DNA from: Limnephilus marmoratus
Lineage: Eukaryota; Arthropoda; Insecta; Trichoptera; Limnephilidae
Assembly: GCA_917880885.1 (NCBI GenBank)
Contig: OU862913.1
Span: forward strand, 25,429,286-25,493,285
Direction: 5' to 3'
Length of the DNA stretch: 64,000 nucleotides
A program made the position numbers and the translations under genes. This document shows, in pieces, positions 22,501 through 31,032 of this stretch. Numbering within the stretch: position 1 is the stretch's first letter; each line of letters begins with the position of its first letter. The notes below the pieces were generated by a model that was not told the DNA's origin, made no database searches, and worked only from the letters and a program-made list of their open reading frames with translations.

Positions 22501-25500
22501 ATATCATTATCCCGTTGAAAGGCAGGAGACCATATTTGTCCCAGCTCACACTGTAACTCCGTTATTTTCAGCCGAGTGATTATATATATTTGGTGGGATC
22601 GCTATCAAGATAACGGACGTGATCTCCTGTCAGATTTATTTGATTTTTCTATGTACAATGTACATTAAATGAATAAATAATGGTGCGTACTTGCAGGAAT
22701 TCATGTTTAAAATGATTTAAACCAAGATATGTGAAAATAACACAAATCTGACAGGAGATCACGTTCATTATCTCGATAATGATCCTACAAAAGATATAGA
22801 ATCGCTATATGTAAAAATAACACAAATCTGACAGGAGATCACGTTCATTATCTCGATAATGATCCCACAAAAGATATAGAATCGCTCGGCAGAGTGAGAA
22901 ATATGTTTTTTACGGTGTTAGAAAGGCAAAACACTACGCTTTATAGTCAAGTCTAAAAAATAACTACCAAAAAAGGAAAATGTTAACTTTTTTTATGTTT
23001 GCATGCAAAATTTATATATTTCAAAAATTATGTTTATTTTGAATTATAAAATTTGAAAGCGTATTTCATCACTTTTCAAAAACAGTTTTTAGTGTTGGGA
23101 TATGTTCAGAAATATTCCATTTATTTGCATTTAATTGTAAACCGGAAATATTTTGACCATCTGAAAAATATGCCAAATTTCTGAAGGGTTAAAGGCTAGT
23201 TGCTTCATAAAATTGAAATACTCACAGAACTTGATTAGAGCTTTCACAGAATGTGAAATTATTAAAAAATTTTGAAACAACCCATCCTAAGTAAGCTTCA
23301 GCTTTTGGATAAATTGTGATAATCAAAAGAGGGTGAGGGAGCGGGCCGGATCGGCAGAGACGGGGCGTGAAATGAAAGGCGTCAGTCGGTGCAGTGAGTC
23401 AGTCTTTATTTGTAGCTACGTAGCGAGGGTCGAAGCGGAGCGGAGTGACAGTGGTGCCGTTAGTGTTGCTGCTGCGTTGCTGATGCGTGAAGATGGTCAG
23501 GAAGCTACGGCGGTGAAGATCACAGGTCCTCAGGGAGCCGGCGTGTTGCTCTACACCGAGGCGGTGTAGAAGTGACCTTGGGCCAGGCGGTCGATCACCG
23601 CCGTGTTGGCGGGATATGGCAGCTGTGTGTCCTTTGAGTCAGCACACACACGTGATGCAGGAAGGAACCTTGAGAGGCGATGAGGATGATCTCTGGCAGC
23701 GGAACGCGATGGGTTTCAAATTGCCGGAGAACGGGTTGCACCTATATAAACAGCAAGCGCGAACGGGCTTGGTAGTTGATAGGTCGGGTGACATCTCATG
23801 TCGAGGCGCGAATGGGCCGGACAGCAGATGGTAGTTGGAAAAGGAGTCCTCGAAGGTGTTGAAATGTTCCTGGAGTCACACTGGATAAACGTGAATCACC
23901 TGTTGCGAGACGGGCAGCCCGCGTGGGCTGATATTGCGTTGCAGCACTGCACTTATTGTATTCACTTCCCGGTGTGTATTGTGTCGACCAATGAATGGAG
24001 GGACTGACTGAGCGCAGTGCTTGGTCGCTTGCTTTTATATGCACGACCGGATGAGTAGCTTGCTAGAGCGCCAGGTAATGTTGCGTGAATTCACGCAAAG
24101 CTGAGAAATCGCTCGAACCTTCTGCGGCCGTTGTATTGAGCGGCCGTAACTTCGAGGCCTTTCGCGTAAGTGGCGGAATTATTAATTATCGAGGCGGCGT
24201 GGCCGGCGAAGGTAGGTATGTCGTAGTAATTCTCGCGCGTTCGATGGAGTCCAGTGGCGGCGCAATGAATTCGGCAAAAGTGGCCACCACAAGGGCAACT
24301 ATCACATTGTAAAGCCTGTCAGCTCATGATTTGATAGAAAGCTAAAACGCACCTAAAATCAGCATTTAGCGGGGACCTTTCAACTAGAGATGAAACGGAT
24401 AATTGTTTGGCCGGATACCGGATATCCGGCGAACTGCGAGGCCTGATGGCCGGATATCCGGGTGGCCGGATACTCGGCCCATTGTCTCGTTAATTTTGAG
24501 TATTAATTCAAAATATTATCTTTGATAAGAAGAAGAACAAGAGGTATATTATGGTGCTCCAATGTCATTATTTAATCATTTCAATAATCTCTGTGTTTTT
24601 TACGATTTTTAGTTCACTATAATGGTGATTGTGATTAGTTAATCATGTTAATTTAAGTTTTCGCTACTCTGCGAGGTTTTTGTAAGTTTTTACTTAAAGT
24701 TTTTGGTTTTATTTACTATTTATGTATTTATCATTAGAGTGAATATCTCAGAAGAAAATTTTAGTTTTTTGGAAGGCCTTATGGCTTTTTTGTAACTTTT
24801 TTGACTTTAAATAAAAGCCGTCATAATTATAAGCCATTTTATTGATATTTACCTCACAAAGATTAAAGTATTGCATTTTATTATAGGAAATTGTCGTGGT
24901 TTTTGAATATCCGGTATCCGGACGGATATTGAGTTAATATCCGGTATTCGGCCGGATAGTAAATTTAGGCCGGATAGTTACCGGATATCCGTTTCATCTC
25001 TACTTTCAACTGTCAAAAAAACAAAATGGCGCTAATTGGCAAACAACTGGATCTAAATCTTTTCTTTCTCTTTTCCAGCACACCCAAACACAAAACTGTT
25101 CATAACACATGGTGGTCTCCTAAGCTATATGGAGGGGACTCATCACGGAGTGCCCCTCCTAGCCATTCCGGTGTTTGGAGACCAGCACCACAACGCGGCC
25201 AACATCGCGGAGAAAGGAGTCGGCCTGACGCTGCAGTACGACAACCTGACAGGAGAATCTCTCCGCTGGGCTGTTGGGGAGATCATCCATAACCCTGAGT
25301 AAGTTTGTACAAAGGCTCACCTCAAAAATGCAAGGCTTCGGAATGAACTTTAAAAGTCGTTTTTTTGGGTTTTATGGGGCGGAAACGACTGAAATTTTGG
25401 ATTCTTACCAAAAATTATAGTGTGAAGAGGAATGATTGACAAAATCTGCCAAAAGTAACATTCCTGGAAAAATCGTCATTCTTAGGTACTTGGGAAATGC

Positions 25501-28500
25501 AAGGCTTGGGGTCGAACTTTAAAAGCCGTTTTGTCCGGCAAGGCACTATTGCACTGGACTGGCAGAAATTTTGGATTCTTACTAAAAATTATGGTATGAA
25601 GAGGAACTTTTGACAAAATCTGCAGAAAGTAGCATTTGTGGAAAAAATCATCATTAGAGGGCAAAACTGTTAGAACAGGGATGAAAGTTGACTAAATGTT
25701 GTAGAAATGAGATCTTGTTTGCTAAAACCATGTTTGGATACACGAGTCCCAACTGCTCCCAATCGTTTGGAGTGAGACTATGGCATCCTCAATTGGAGTA
25801 TGCTGTGAGGCTGAAGACAATGAGGAGGAGAAGGAAATGACGAAGAGGATGGTGAGGAAATATCTGGCTATTCGGATCTGTATGTGTGACCCTATTACAC
25901 ATGTAGAGGAAGCGGTAAGATTGCAAAGCGTAATGAATAAGAATAAGAAATGGATGGTGTAAATTTAGTACTAATGGCCGATTGCAGATTTGATAACAAT
26001 CTTGTAAAATGTGACATTGTCATATGAGTTAAGTTAAGGAGGAGAAGGGGAATAAGAAGGTTTGGAAGTACCTGACTATTCAGAACGGGTACCAATCACG
26101 TCTAAAGCCATTTCAAGTAAAATTTTGATTCAGATTGATGGCTCTGACCAAGGCGACACTCAGACTATTTACAACTCTATACATGCTACAATTCTGATAG
26201 AGATATTTTACTATCTTAGGGAACATACGACGACCGACTTGACGACCTGCGTGGTCCAGTGGATAAGACTCTTGACTAACAATCCGGAGGTCGCGGGTTC
26301 GAACCCGGCATGCGCAAATAAATTTTATTTGATTAATTTGTGTTATTTCACAATTAATTCATTTAAAATAATATATAGTATATTTGCGGCGTGTTCCAGA
26401 GTGGAAGATACAATCAGTATCGCCCTGGTGTAAGACCACCATTCAGAATTGAAACGTCGCTTGAAAATGGCTTTAGCCGTGTTTAGTGACCAGATCTGAA
26501 TAGCCAGGTACTTCCCAACCTTCCTCTTCCCCACCTTCTTCCACTCCCCACTACATTCAGCCTCACAACATACCCCAATTGGGGATGCCATAGTCTCACT
26601 GGCTCCAGACAGGAGCAGTTGAGATTCTTGTGCGGTATTCACTATAAAAAAATAAAAATACCCATACAACGTGACCTGTTCGGGGGGGAGGGTGCTTCAA
26701 AATACCACGCTTGGTACAAATGAGCGGCGGTTTGCTTAGGTTTTTGGTCAGGGGGGGGGGGGGGGAAGGGGGGATTAAAAATTGCAAAAAGTTGGTCACG
26801 TAGTATGGGTACGTTCCCTTATGTATTTAAATTGCTACGCAATATTTGGGACGACTGTTTGGGTTCAACTTAATTTGGGAGGCGGATATGGGTACCGCCG
26901 CTTCGGGTCCTACTCCCGCCATAGGGCACCCCAAGTTGTTTGCTACTTTTGGTGATTTAGTAGGGGTGCCCGGTCTTATCGGTCTTGGCGGCGAATGCAT
27001 TTGCCCACCTACTCCTTGGCAGGCTGGAACGAGAGAGACTGGTAGATCTCTCCAGCGACTCTCTCGAGCAGTGGAAGGGACAGATTCATATGTGCATCAC
27101 TCCTGGACACATTGACCCTCAGATTCCTAACCACCCCTCAAACCCTTTTCCTTCCCAGAACTTTCTCTCCTTTCTTTACCCAGAAAGACCCTCCACACAG
27201 CATCCCCATATATGACATAGGCCCTGAGAAAAAACAGATTTTCTCAAGGCCCATGTCACCTACAATGAGGAGTTAATGAAAAAAACTGTTTTATTCTCTG
27301 TTTATGCTGCACTGTCAGGCGACCACTGTAACACTAATTGGTAAGTATAATACAGTTTCACCTTTTAATGTATAATTTGGAACTTAATTTAATGGCGTAT
27401 GTGTGGTAAAACCATGTATGATCGCGTGAGAAATGTGGAAATCCGCAAAGAATGCAAGGCTGATGTAAGCGTAATGAGTAAGATCAAGAAAGGAACGCTC
27501 CGATGGTTTGGGCATGTAGAGCGAATGAATGAGGAAAGGAGTGTAAGGAGAATATATGACGCAAATGTGAATGGTAGAAGAAGTCGAGGACGCCCAAGAA
27601 AGACATGGCACGACCAAGTGAATCAGATACTTGAGTCGGGCCATGTCAAGAGTCAGAATAATAGAAGAGAATGTATGAGACGTTGTATGAATGTAAACGA
27701 GGCAAGGAATGTGTGCCAAGACCGGGATGTTTGGCGGTCCGTCCTCTCTGCCTACCCCTGCGGAGAAACGGCGTGATGGTTAGTTAGTTAGTTAGTTAAT
27801 TTAATAAAACTACCAAAAAAACAAAAAATTAAATACTTTATTAAAAAGACAAATAACTTCACTTTTGAAGTGAAACTTCTATAGTCATAACATAATAATA
27901 CTATACAGAGTGTTAACGGACGTACTTGACTTACTTTAACCAGTGAATCCTGACATTATTTGGAGTAAAAAATGTAAATGAAATTTTGGATGATTTTTTT
28001 TTTTTTTTCAACATTTTTCTCTTCAAAATCAAACAAAAAAAAATTTCTTCTGCATGTCGTTACTGGTCACTCAGCCGAGTAACCGACCAACCCCTAAACC
28101 CGCCTCCAACTGTCCAACACCTACCATTTTTTTATGTTTTTGTAGAAAAAATAAATTAAAAAAACTCTAAAAATGTCACCGGAGACCAAAATTTTATTTA
28201 CATTTTTTACTCCAAATAATGTCAGGAATCACTGGTTAAAGTAAGTCAAGTACGTCCCTTAACACAGCCATAACAAAAAATTAAATACTTTATTAAAAAG
28301 ATAAATAACTTCACTTTTGAAGTAAAACTTCTATAGCCTCGCTGTGATTTGGATTTAGGATGAAACGGAAATGAAGATTACTGATTATGATGTCACTTTT
28401 GAAGGCTCCTGCGCTCATTGGTCGTCTGATTATGACCTAATTTTCAAGTATTGATTGAGATTGTTTTGGTAAAGTTTCAAAACTTCTACCGCATGTAAAC

Positions 28501-29057
28501 TGCACTCGATTTTTTTTATATATACACAATCTACATGTTGTTGTTGGTGGCAAAGTGGCAATGGCCGAATTGGTACAGATGCCCATCCCGGTTAGACAAG
28601 AGATTCTGGGTTTGTGTCCTAGTTGCGACCGTTATCTTTTTCTGTTTTTCTGTGTCTTGTTCTCTTTCATATTTTCATTCAGATTATTAGTGTTATCTTC
28701 TTCTTCAATGGTTAATTTTTACGAGTTCATTATTTTTTCAGGTATGCAGAAAACGCAAAACGACTTCAGCGTTTATTCCATGATCGTCCCACGCCCCCGC
28801 GAGAATTGGTGGGATTTTACGCGGAACACGCCGTGCGCACAAAAGGTGCTCGCCACTTATCGACTTCAGAACAATCGTGGTTGCTGGAGGTGCCACTATT
28901 AGTGCTGGCAGTACCCAATGTGCTTTTGGCACCACTTGTACTGCTGACCCCCGTAGTGCTATTGTTTGCCTTTGCGATCCTGTGTAAAAAGTGCTACAGT
29001 TTTTCACACAAAACACAGTTCAGAGAAATAAATGGAAATAAAATTAAGAATGATTAA
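7372..29057 (+). CDS. UDP-glycosyltransferase (UGT) gene, whole coding span
   Basis: The gene transfers a sugar from a UDP-sugar to small lipophilic acceptors; the family acts in the ER lumen and in insects serves detoxification and pigment or hormone conjugation. Seen: supported exons at 7372-7530, 14333-14522, 17755-17949, 18790-18994, 22108-22327, 25079-25298 and 28742-29057, about 500 residues in all. From exon 3 onward every phase matches (2-1, 2-1, 0-0, 1-2, 2-1). The order is signal peptide, variable acceptor half, UDP-sugar-binding half with an exact UGT signature, C-terminal hydrophobic anchor and short basic tail. Insect UGTs are usually near 520 residues, so roughly 20-35 residues are missing. 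The gap falls after exon 1, which ends in phase 0 while exon 3 needs a phase-1 donor. At least one small exon is unfound or absent. The subfamily is not assigned. The gene is convergent with PAXBP1. Confidence 0.92.
7695..7935 (+). mobile_element. LINE 3' fragment (LEHRR family), internally deleted
   Basis: Reads SLEHRRQVG... then jumps to SRPMLIPSSPQKDPPH and a GGCCTCCTGTGTGGAG 3' end with an A tail. Fuller copies are at 13575-13985 (+) and 52270-52750 (-). Short pieces are at 9598-9690, 15885-15910, 27180-27270 and 49150-49290. Confidence 0.7.
8069..8109 (+). CDS. Doubtful small UGT exon (41 nt)
   Basis: A short GC-rich stretch lies between an acceptor-like CTGACAG and a donor GTTAGT. In one frame it reads DLAPDFPEVTLMFK, which resembles the segment that normally precedes the S-x-V-N-F region of UGTs. 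Against it: 41 nt cannot join exon 1 (phase 0) to exon 3 in that frame, and an in-frame TAA blocks upstream extension. It could be a relic exon, or one of several exons whose partners I did not find. Confidence 0.25.
8629..9451. mobile_element. MITE with TACGGCCACACTG ends
   Basis: Imperfect inverted ends (TACGGCCACACTGAGGCC at 8629; TACAACCACACCAAAGCC inverted, ending 9451) both run into CCAACTTCCAACT-like sequence. The interior is AT-rich with no coding. No clear target duplication. Confidence 0.55.
9918..10853 (+). mobile_element. Internally deleted mariner, copy 1
   Basis: Inverted ends TTAGGTCCTTACATATGAAA are flanked by TA (9916-9917, 10854-10855). The transposase N terminus (FWFQRFRSGNFDLQNKPRGR, helix-turn-helix ELAAGCGVSDKTV) is joined to the C terminus (ARPHTAQQTATKLEELQLEC, PPYSPDLAPTDYHFFRNLDN). 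The first two catalytic aspartates are lost; the third (YSPDLAP) remains. Stops also break the N-terminal part. It lies in the UGT intron after exon 1. Confidence 0.92.
11190..12000. repeat. Element rich in TATCGATA palindromes
   Basis: TATCGATA occurs at 11223, 11231, 11253, 11289, 11900 and 11952, in two clusters at either end of an AT-rich stretch. The clusters are roughly inverted, and GACATCCCTA at 11991-12000 resembles a common insect MITE end. Boundaries uncertain. Confidence 0.5.
12270..12893 (-). mobile_element. Helitron-like element, family 2, copy 1
   Basis: On the minus strand it starts TCTATATGTATAAAAATCAA (near 12890), has two TTTGGGGATTTGATGTG modules, then a purine-rich GGGAGGGGGAG tract and GACACGCAGGGAGAAACAAT. 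Copies: 19883-20637, 39605-39905 (partial), 45289-46224. The minus-strand purine tract creates the proline-rich open frames on the + strand; these are not genes. Confidence 0.55.
13390..13985 (+). mobile_element. tRNA-like SINE head followed by LEHRR-family LINE fragment
   Basis: 13395-13475 has B box GGTTCGATTCCC. From about 13585 the frame reads SLEHRRWVEMLSLLYRYFYG, GRCSEELASLIP, STARLWNDLPASVFPPSYNM and FKTNVHSFLSSKRPS. This is the usual C terminus of a Jockey/RTE-type LINE ORF2. A tail with A runs ends near 13990. It lies in a UGT intron. Confidence 0.75.
14333..14522 (+). CDS. UGT exon 3: N-terminal acceptor domain
   Basis: Acceptor TTGCAG, donor GTGAGA, phase 2 at both ends. It encodes SSLVNFDMSKQS through FDLVIVEFFMNDLLLG. 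The FDLVIxE and LLG parts are the conserved strand and helix of the UGT N-terminal domain. An upstream (TTTTTGTCACTG)n-like repeat at 14155-14300 forms an extreme pyrimidine tract before the acceptor. Confidence 0.9.
14545..15240 (+). mobile_element. Repeat family with GGGTACCGCC start, split by an RTE fragment
   Basis: The family (GGAGGCGGGTATGGGTACCG ... TTTGCTACTTTTGGT ... AACTTTCTCTCCTTTC) also appears at 26872-27265 (+) and 34610-35045 (-). This copy is interrupted at 14667-14965. Confidence 0.65.
14667..14965 (+). mobile_element. RTE-like LINE 3' fragment with 11-bp duplication
   Basis: Encodes RMNEERRVRRIYDANVNGRR and GRPRKTWHDQVNQILESG, the terminal domain common to RTE/craniofacial-type retroposons. 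It ends in a GTTAGTTA tail. TTAACATAGGT flanks both sides (14656-14666, 14966-14976). Confidence 0.85.
16132..16203 (-). tRNA. tRNA-like gene, left arm (anticodon-loop reading GGC, Ala-like)
   Basis: Folds as a 72-nt cloverleaf. Acceptor GCCCCCA/TGGCGGC has one mismatch (position 4). D stem GCTC/GAGC; anticodon stem TTCGA/TCGGA; loop CCGGCAA; T arm ACGGG-TTCAAGT-CCCGT. Position 33 is C rather than the near-universal U, so decoding is doubtful. A TCTTTTC run follows, as for a Pol III stop. Confidence 0.5.
16428..16499 (+). tRNA. tRNA-like gene, right arm (anticodon-loop reading GGC, Ala-like)
   Basis: Same 72 nt as the left-arm copy in opposite orientation, with intact A box (TAGCTCAGTGGTCA) and B box (GGTTCAAGTCC). 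A TTTT run lies at about 16506. It could be a functional Pol III unit, a SINE-like derivative or a tRNA pseudogene; the C at position 33 argues against a translating tRNA. Confidence 0.5.
17150..17700. repeat. Inverted pair of tRNA-like sequences (locus 3)
   Basis: Minus-strand tRNA-like unit at 17231-17306 (B box GGTTCGAGTCCC; A box region AGCGAAATTGGTTAA) and a plus-strand unit at 17519-17595 of the same type. Outward flanks are inverted copies (CTTTTTCTGTTTTTCTGTGT, TCTTGTTCTCTTTCAT, then a TCTTCTTCAATG end). The inner flanks also pair partly (GACTAATTATTTTTC). A single-unit copy of the family lies at 28550-28712 (+). Confidence 0.75.
17755..17949 (+). CDS. UGT exon 4
   Basis: Acceptor TTTTCAG, donor GTGAGT. 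The first base completes the Gly codon left by exon 3, giving LLLGLGVKYGCPVVAVSPLP. The exon continues through a P-x-x-LLPYT-x-x-MSF stretch typical of this part of the family. It is much more GC-rich than the flanking introns. Confidence 0.9.
18000..18558 (+). mobile_element. Helitron-like copies
   Basis: Two tandem modules (18003-18130, 18290-18440) with GGTTTTCACCAATAGATAGA. The second runs to CGTGTGGCCGGGTCTGCTAGT at 18558, the same end as at 7134. Confidence 0.5.
18790..18994 (+). CDS. UGT exon 5: end of N-terminal domain and linker
   Basis: Acceptor TTCCAG, donor GTAAGA. It encodes LYILPVQKRLYEV, then the landmark ISVVLLNSHPSLEAARPLPP and NLVEVGGFHVGADEPLPE, the conserved S/N-SHPSL and VEVGG-hH motifs before the inter-domain linker. 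It ends in phase 0 and joins exon 6 as E-DLQQ. Confidence 0.92.
19286..19707. mobile_element. Probable MITE with ACGCTTATGGATTTC ends
   Basis: ACGCTTATGGATTTC at 19287 and its inverse GAAATCCATAAGCGT ending near 19704 bound about 420 bp without coding. No target duplication was identified. Confidence 0.4.
19883..20637 (+). mobile_element. Helitron-like element, family 2, copy 2
   Basis: Starts TCTACACTAATATATAAATG (a common Helitron 5' end). It has a CACTTTCACGCCTAAACCAC module, a TTGCAATAGGTAGCATGCGA module, a purine-rich GGGAGGGGGAG tract and a GGCATAGCAACGCATGCCGG end. The open frames across the purine tract are composition artefacts. Confidence 0.55.
21020..22080 (+). mobile_element. SINE-A copy split by a TTAA element
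   Basis: tRNA-like head at 21025-21092 (GGTTGAGTGGTAAGGCTCTT, then a degraded B box). The body resumes at 21808 (AATATGTAGTATATTTGCAG). The interruption is the element at 21137-21807. The 3' end lies 28 bp before UGT exon 6. Confidence 0.85.
21137..21807. mobile_element. piggyBac-like TTAA MITE, copy A
   Basis: Flanked by TTAA (21133-21136, 21808-21811), with ends CCCCTCAGAAA and CCCCTCCGCAA inverted. About 671 bp, non-coding. Sister copies are at 31033-31706 and 43110-43745. Confidence 0.85.
22108..22327 (+). CDS. UGT exon 6: start of UDP-sugar-binding domain
   Basis: Acceptor ATTTCAG, donor GTAAAT. It encodes DLQQIMDSATHGVIFFSMGS, the L-x-x-x-M-D-x-A-x-x-G-x-I-x-x-S-x-G-S motif of the nucleotide-sugar-binding half. 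It ends in VPDNMIVRGWLPQLAVLG, the conserved W-x-PQ-x-x-x-L loop that contacts the uracil ring. Confidence 0.93.
22565..22890. repeat. Element with a tandem duplicate of about 77 bp and one inverted copy
   Basis: AATAACACAAATCTGACAGG with GAGATCACGTTCATTATCTC occurs at about 22735 and 22812. An inverted relative (GATAACGGACGTGATCTCCT) lies at 22607. No coding. It lies in the UGT intron after exon 6. Confidence 0.55.
23315..24306 (-). mobile_element. Probable solo LTR on the minus strand
   Basis: About 992 bp of GC-rich sequence bounded by TGTGATA...TATCACA, in contrast to its AT-rich surroundings. On the minus strand a TATAAAA box (about 24034) is followed by TCAGT with its A 30 bp downstream, the arthropod TATA plus initiator layout. 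No internal retroelement genes adjoin it, and I saw no exact target duplication, so the ends are provisional. Apparent open frames inside it are not convincing. Confidence 0.5.
24385..25002. mobile_element. hAT-like MITE with TAGAGATGAAACGGATA ends
   Basis: Inverted ends TAGAGATGAAACGGATA, with many GGCCGGATATCCGG-type palindromes next to both ends. Perfect 8-bp duplication CTTTCAAC (24377-24384, 25003-25010). 618 bp, no transposase. It ends only 76 bp before UGT exon 7. Confidence 0.92.
25079..25298 (+). CDS. UGT exon 7: UGT signature and donor-sugar site
   Basis: Acceptor TTTCCAG, donor GTAAGT. It encodes AHPNTKLFITHGGLLSYMEG followed by THHGVPLLAIPVFGDQHHNA. This fits the UGT signature from F-[I]-T-H-G-G to the final D-Q, including the His, Glu, Asp and Gln that bind UDP-sugar. 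Residues after it (NIAEKGVGLTL) match the family helix. All expected donor-site residues are present, so the enzyme core looks intact. Confidence 0.95.
25738..26135 (-). mobile_element. SINE-A fragments, minus strand
   Basis: Degraded body pieces (25738-25885 and 26035-26135) with the TATGGCATCC-TCAATTGGAGTATG core, separated by unrelated sequence. Confidence 0.6.
26245..26655 (+). mobile_element. SINE-A, full-length copy
   Basis: tRNA-like head with A box TGGTCCAGTGG and B box GGTTCGAACCC, then GGCATGCGCAAATAAATTTT, a body of about 330 bp and an A-rich 3' end near 26655. Best reference copy in the window; minus-strand copies lie at 35160-35567 and 44088-44531. Confidence 0.88.
26872..27270 (+). 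mobile_element. GGGTACCGCC-family repeat, longer copy
   Basis: Starts GGAGGCGGATATGGGTACCG and ends in AGACCCTCCACACAGCATCC plus a GGCCCTGAG hairpin. Probably the 3' region of a LINE; no RT is visible. Confidence 0.6.
27396..27800 (+). mobile_element. RTE-like LINE 3' fragment
   Basis: Open for 125 residues: TMYDRVRNVEIRKECK, GTLRWFGHVERMNEERSVRR, GRPRKTWHDQVNQILESG, VCQDRDVWRSVLSAYPCGE. This is the terminal domain of an RTE-type retroposon, ending in (GTTA)n. A more damaged copy lies at 34200-34610. Confidence 0.88.
27917..28258. mobile_element. TTAA-flanked MITE with ends of about 63 bp
   Basis: TTAA at 27913-27916 and 28259-28262. The inverted ends (CGGACGTACTTGACTTACTT ...) match for about 63 bp. 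Fragments lie at 37675-37815 and 49848-49905. A duplicate of about 75 bp sits outside both ends. Confidence 0.85.
28742..29057 (+). CDS. UGT exon 8: C-terminal helix, membrane anchor, stop
   Basis: Acceptor TTTTTTCAG. It encodes YAENAKRLQRLFHDRPTPP, then a HAVRTKGARHL segment equivalent to the family hxxRHKGAxHL motif. A hydrophobic stretch (about residues 57-83 of the exon, LLVLAVPNVLLAPLVLL and following) is the ER membrane anchor. The tail is basic (CKKCYSFSHKTQ...) and the stop is TAA at 29055-29057. Just before the exon sit a SINE and its pyrimidine-rich tail, so a repeat supplies part of the acceptor neighbourhood. Confidence 0.92.
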
Positions 29058-29059
29058 AT

Positions 29060-29640
29060 TAAGAGAAAATGCAATAATTACTTCAGTGCTAATAATTTAT
29101 TAGTAAGTGATCACTTAGGCATAGGTAAGTAATTACTTAAGTGTAAATAATTACTTAGGTAGGTGAAAGTGATCAGTTAAGTGTACCCAAATAAATACTC
29201 AAGCGAAAGTAATGACTTAAATGTGAATAATTACTTGGTAACCGAAATTAATTACCTAAGTGTACCTAAATAATGTCTGTAGTGAAAGCAATCAGTTAAA
29301 AGTAAATAATTACTTAGGTAACTGGAATTAATTACTTAGTAATAATTATTATACTGAAAGCAATTACTAAAAAGTAAATAATTACTTAGATAACTGAAAT
29401 TAATTACTAAAATGTACCCAAGTAATTATTATAGGGTTAATTATTAGGTTAGTGAAAGTGATCACTTAATTGTACCTAAATAATTACTTAATATAAAGTA
29501 AACACTTAAGGGTAAATAATTTATTACTTAAGTGTGCTTTGAAAGTGAAATTAATCATATAAGTGTACCTAAACAATCACTTAAGTGAAAGCAATCACTT
29601 AGGTGTAAATAATTACTAAACGTGATAAAAGAGCATTAAG
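29060..29640. repeat. Degenerate tandem array of TAAATAATTACTTA units after the UGT stop
   Basis: Begins within 3 nt of the UGT stop. A period of roughly 70-90 bp is built on self-complementary TAAATAATTACTTA, AAGTGATCACTT and GTACCTAAATAAT. It must form part of the UGT 3' UTR unless polyadenylation is very early. Confidence 0.7.
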
Positions 29641-30267
29641 ACTGAATTGTGTTGGCAAACAAATTTTTAATTTTGTTTTATTTCACACAAATGAAATAAT
29701 ATGTGGTATATTCGCACCACATTCCAGAAGAGCAATTTTGTATCTTTTGTAGATTCGGAATCGATTCGCCTGTCAAATTTGTGTGATTGTCTACGGCTTG
29801 CAATTGCTTTTCCTATTTAAGGCAAAGCTATTTATTGAGGGAGTACATAATAGTTAATATTTGGGGACAACAATTACTACAAGAAACAACTATTTACATG
29901 CACAAAATAGGTTATTGGAGCGATTTCGGTCCAAAAATGGACCATATTTTCCTACCATTAGTAAAACATTTATTGTTATTATTTAAAACATTTCCTTGGC
30001 CAGCCATTTATTTGAAAACGAAGCTATTGAAATGCTTTTTCTATTATGACCATAGATGTTGCAAATCAGAACTTTGTAGACTATTTTAGAATGATATTAA
30101 ATAAATTTTAAAAATATTTTTTTCCCGCCGATTTTTTGATCAGCTGTTTAAGGATAAAATTAAGTCCTTTTTTCCATAGATAGGCACCTTTTATTATCAA
30201 GTAAACCACAGACAACATACAGAAATTGAAAATATTCTGTGATGACTCAAATAGTATCCCTCACGGC

Positions 30268-30901
30268 CAGTACCGGATTATCCCTAAGGCAGAGTAGGCA
30301 ACTGCCTAGGGGCCCCACATCGGCTAGGGGCCCCGCGTCCCGAGAAAAAATGACTTTCTTCAAGTGATATGAACATCATAACTCGTCATTGGATCATTTG
30401 AAACAAAAAAAATCGAAATGCGTTGAAAAGGTAATATGTTTTCCCAGGTAGTCAGAGGGAGTTTTTTTTCGATTTTTTTTTTTGCCAGCATTTTGAAGCG
30501 ATTTTTGCTAAAAAAATTCAGTTAATTCGTTATTATAAAATGGTAAAAAAAACTCCCTCTGACTACCTGATTTATGTGTAGAAATAGTATACAAAATTTC
30601 AAAAGCATCGGTCAAGTCAAGTCAAGATTTTGAGTTATGATGTTCACAAACTTCAGAAATGTTGTTTGCGAGAAAACCGATTTAAAAAATTTTACACTCG
30701 AAATATACTTGAATCGAGCATGAGGGCAGGTCGCTTGAAATTTTGACATAATACTCAATATAGGTAGACATGTTTTACATTCAGAAAAAAAGTTTTTAAA
30801 AGTTTCAAAACTTTACCCCCCCCCCCCCCCCCCTTAAAGCCTTGTAAGGGGCCCCGAGACGTGCATTGCCTAGGGGCCCCGACATGGTTAATCCGGCCCT
30901 G
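30268..30901. mobile_element. hAT-like MITE (GGGGCCCC-rich)
   Basis: Ends CAGTACCGGATTATCC and CAGGGCCGGATTAACC inverted, next to TGCCTAGGGGCCCC on both sides. Perfect 8-bp duplication CTCACGGC (30260-30267, 30902-30909). No transposase. Confidence 0.92.
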
Positions 30902-31032
30902 CTCACGGCAGTCTCAAGTAAAAAACACACTGGGCAGCGCATTTATAAACTTTACGATTTTTTAATATTTTTTTTATAAATCCTACAAATATGAGATGAA
31001 CGGTAAAATACAGGTTAATTCATTGGCTTTAA

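Noticed and set aside
23333..24312. Cluster of 60-80-codon frames in GC-rich DNA
   Set aside because: High GC alone opens these frames. The region is better explained as an LTR.
29787..30089. 100-codon + strand open frame after the UGT gene
   Set aside because: No family resemblance and a low-complexity AT-rich composition. I could not support it as a gene.
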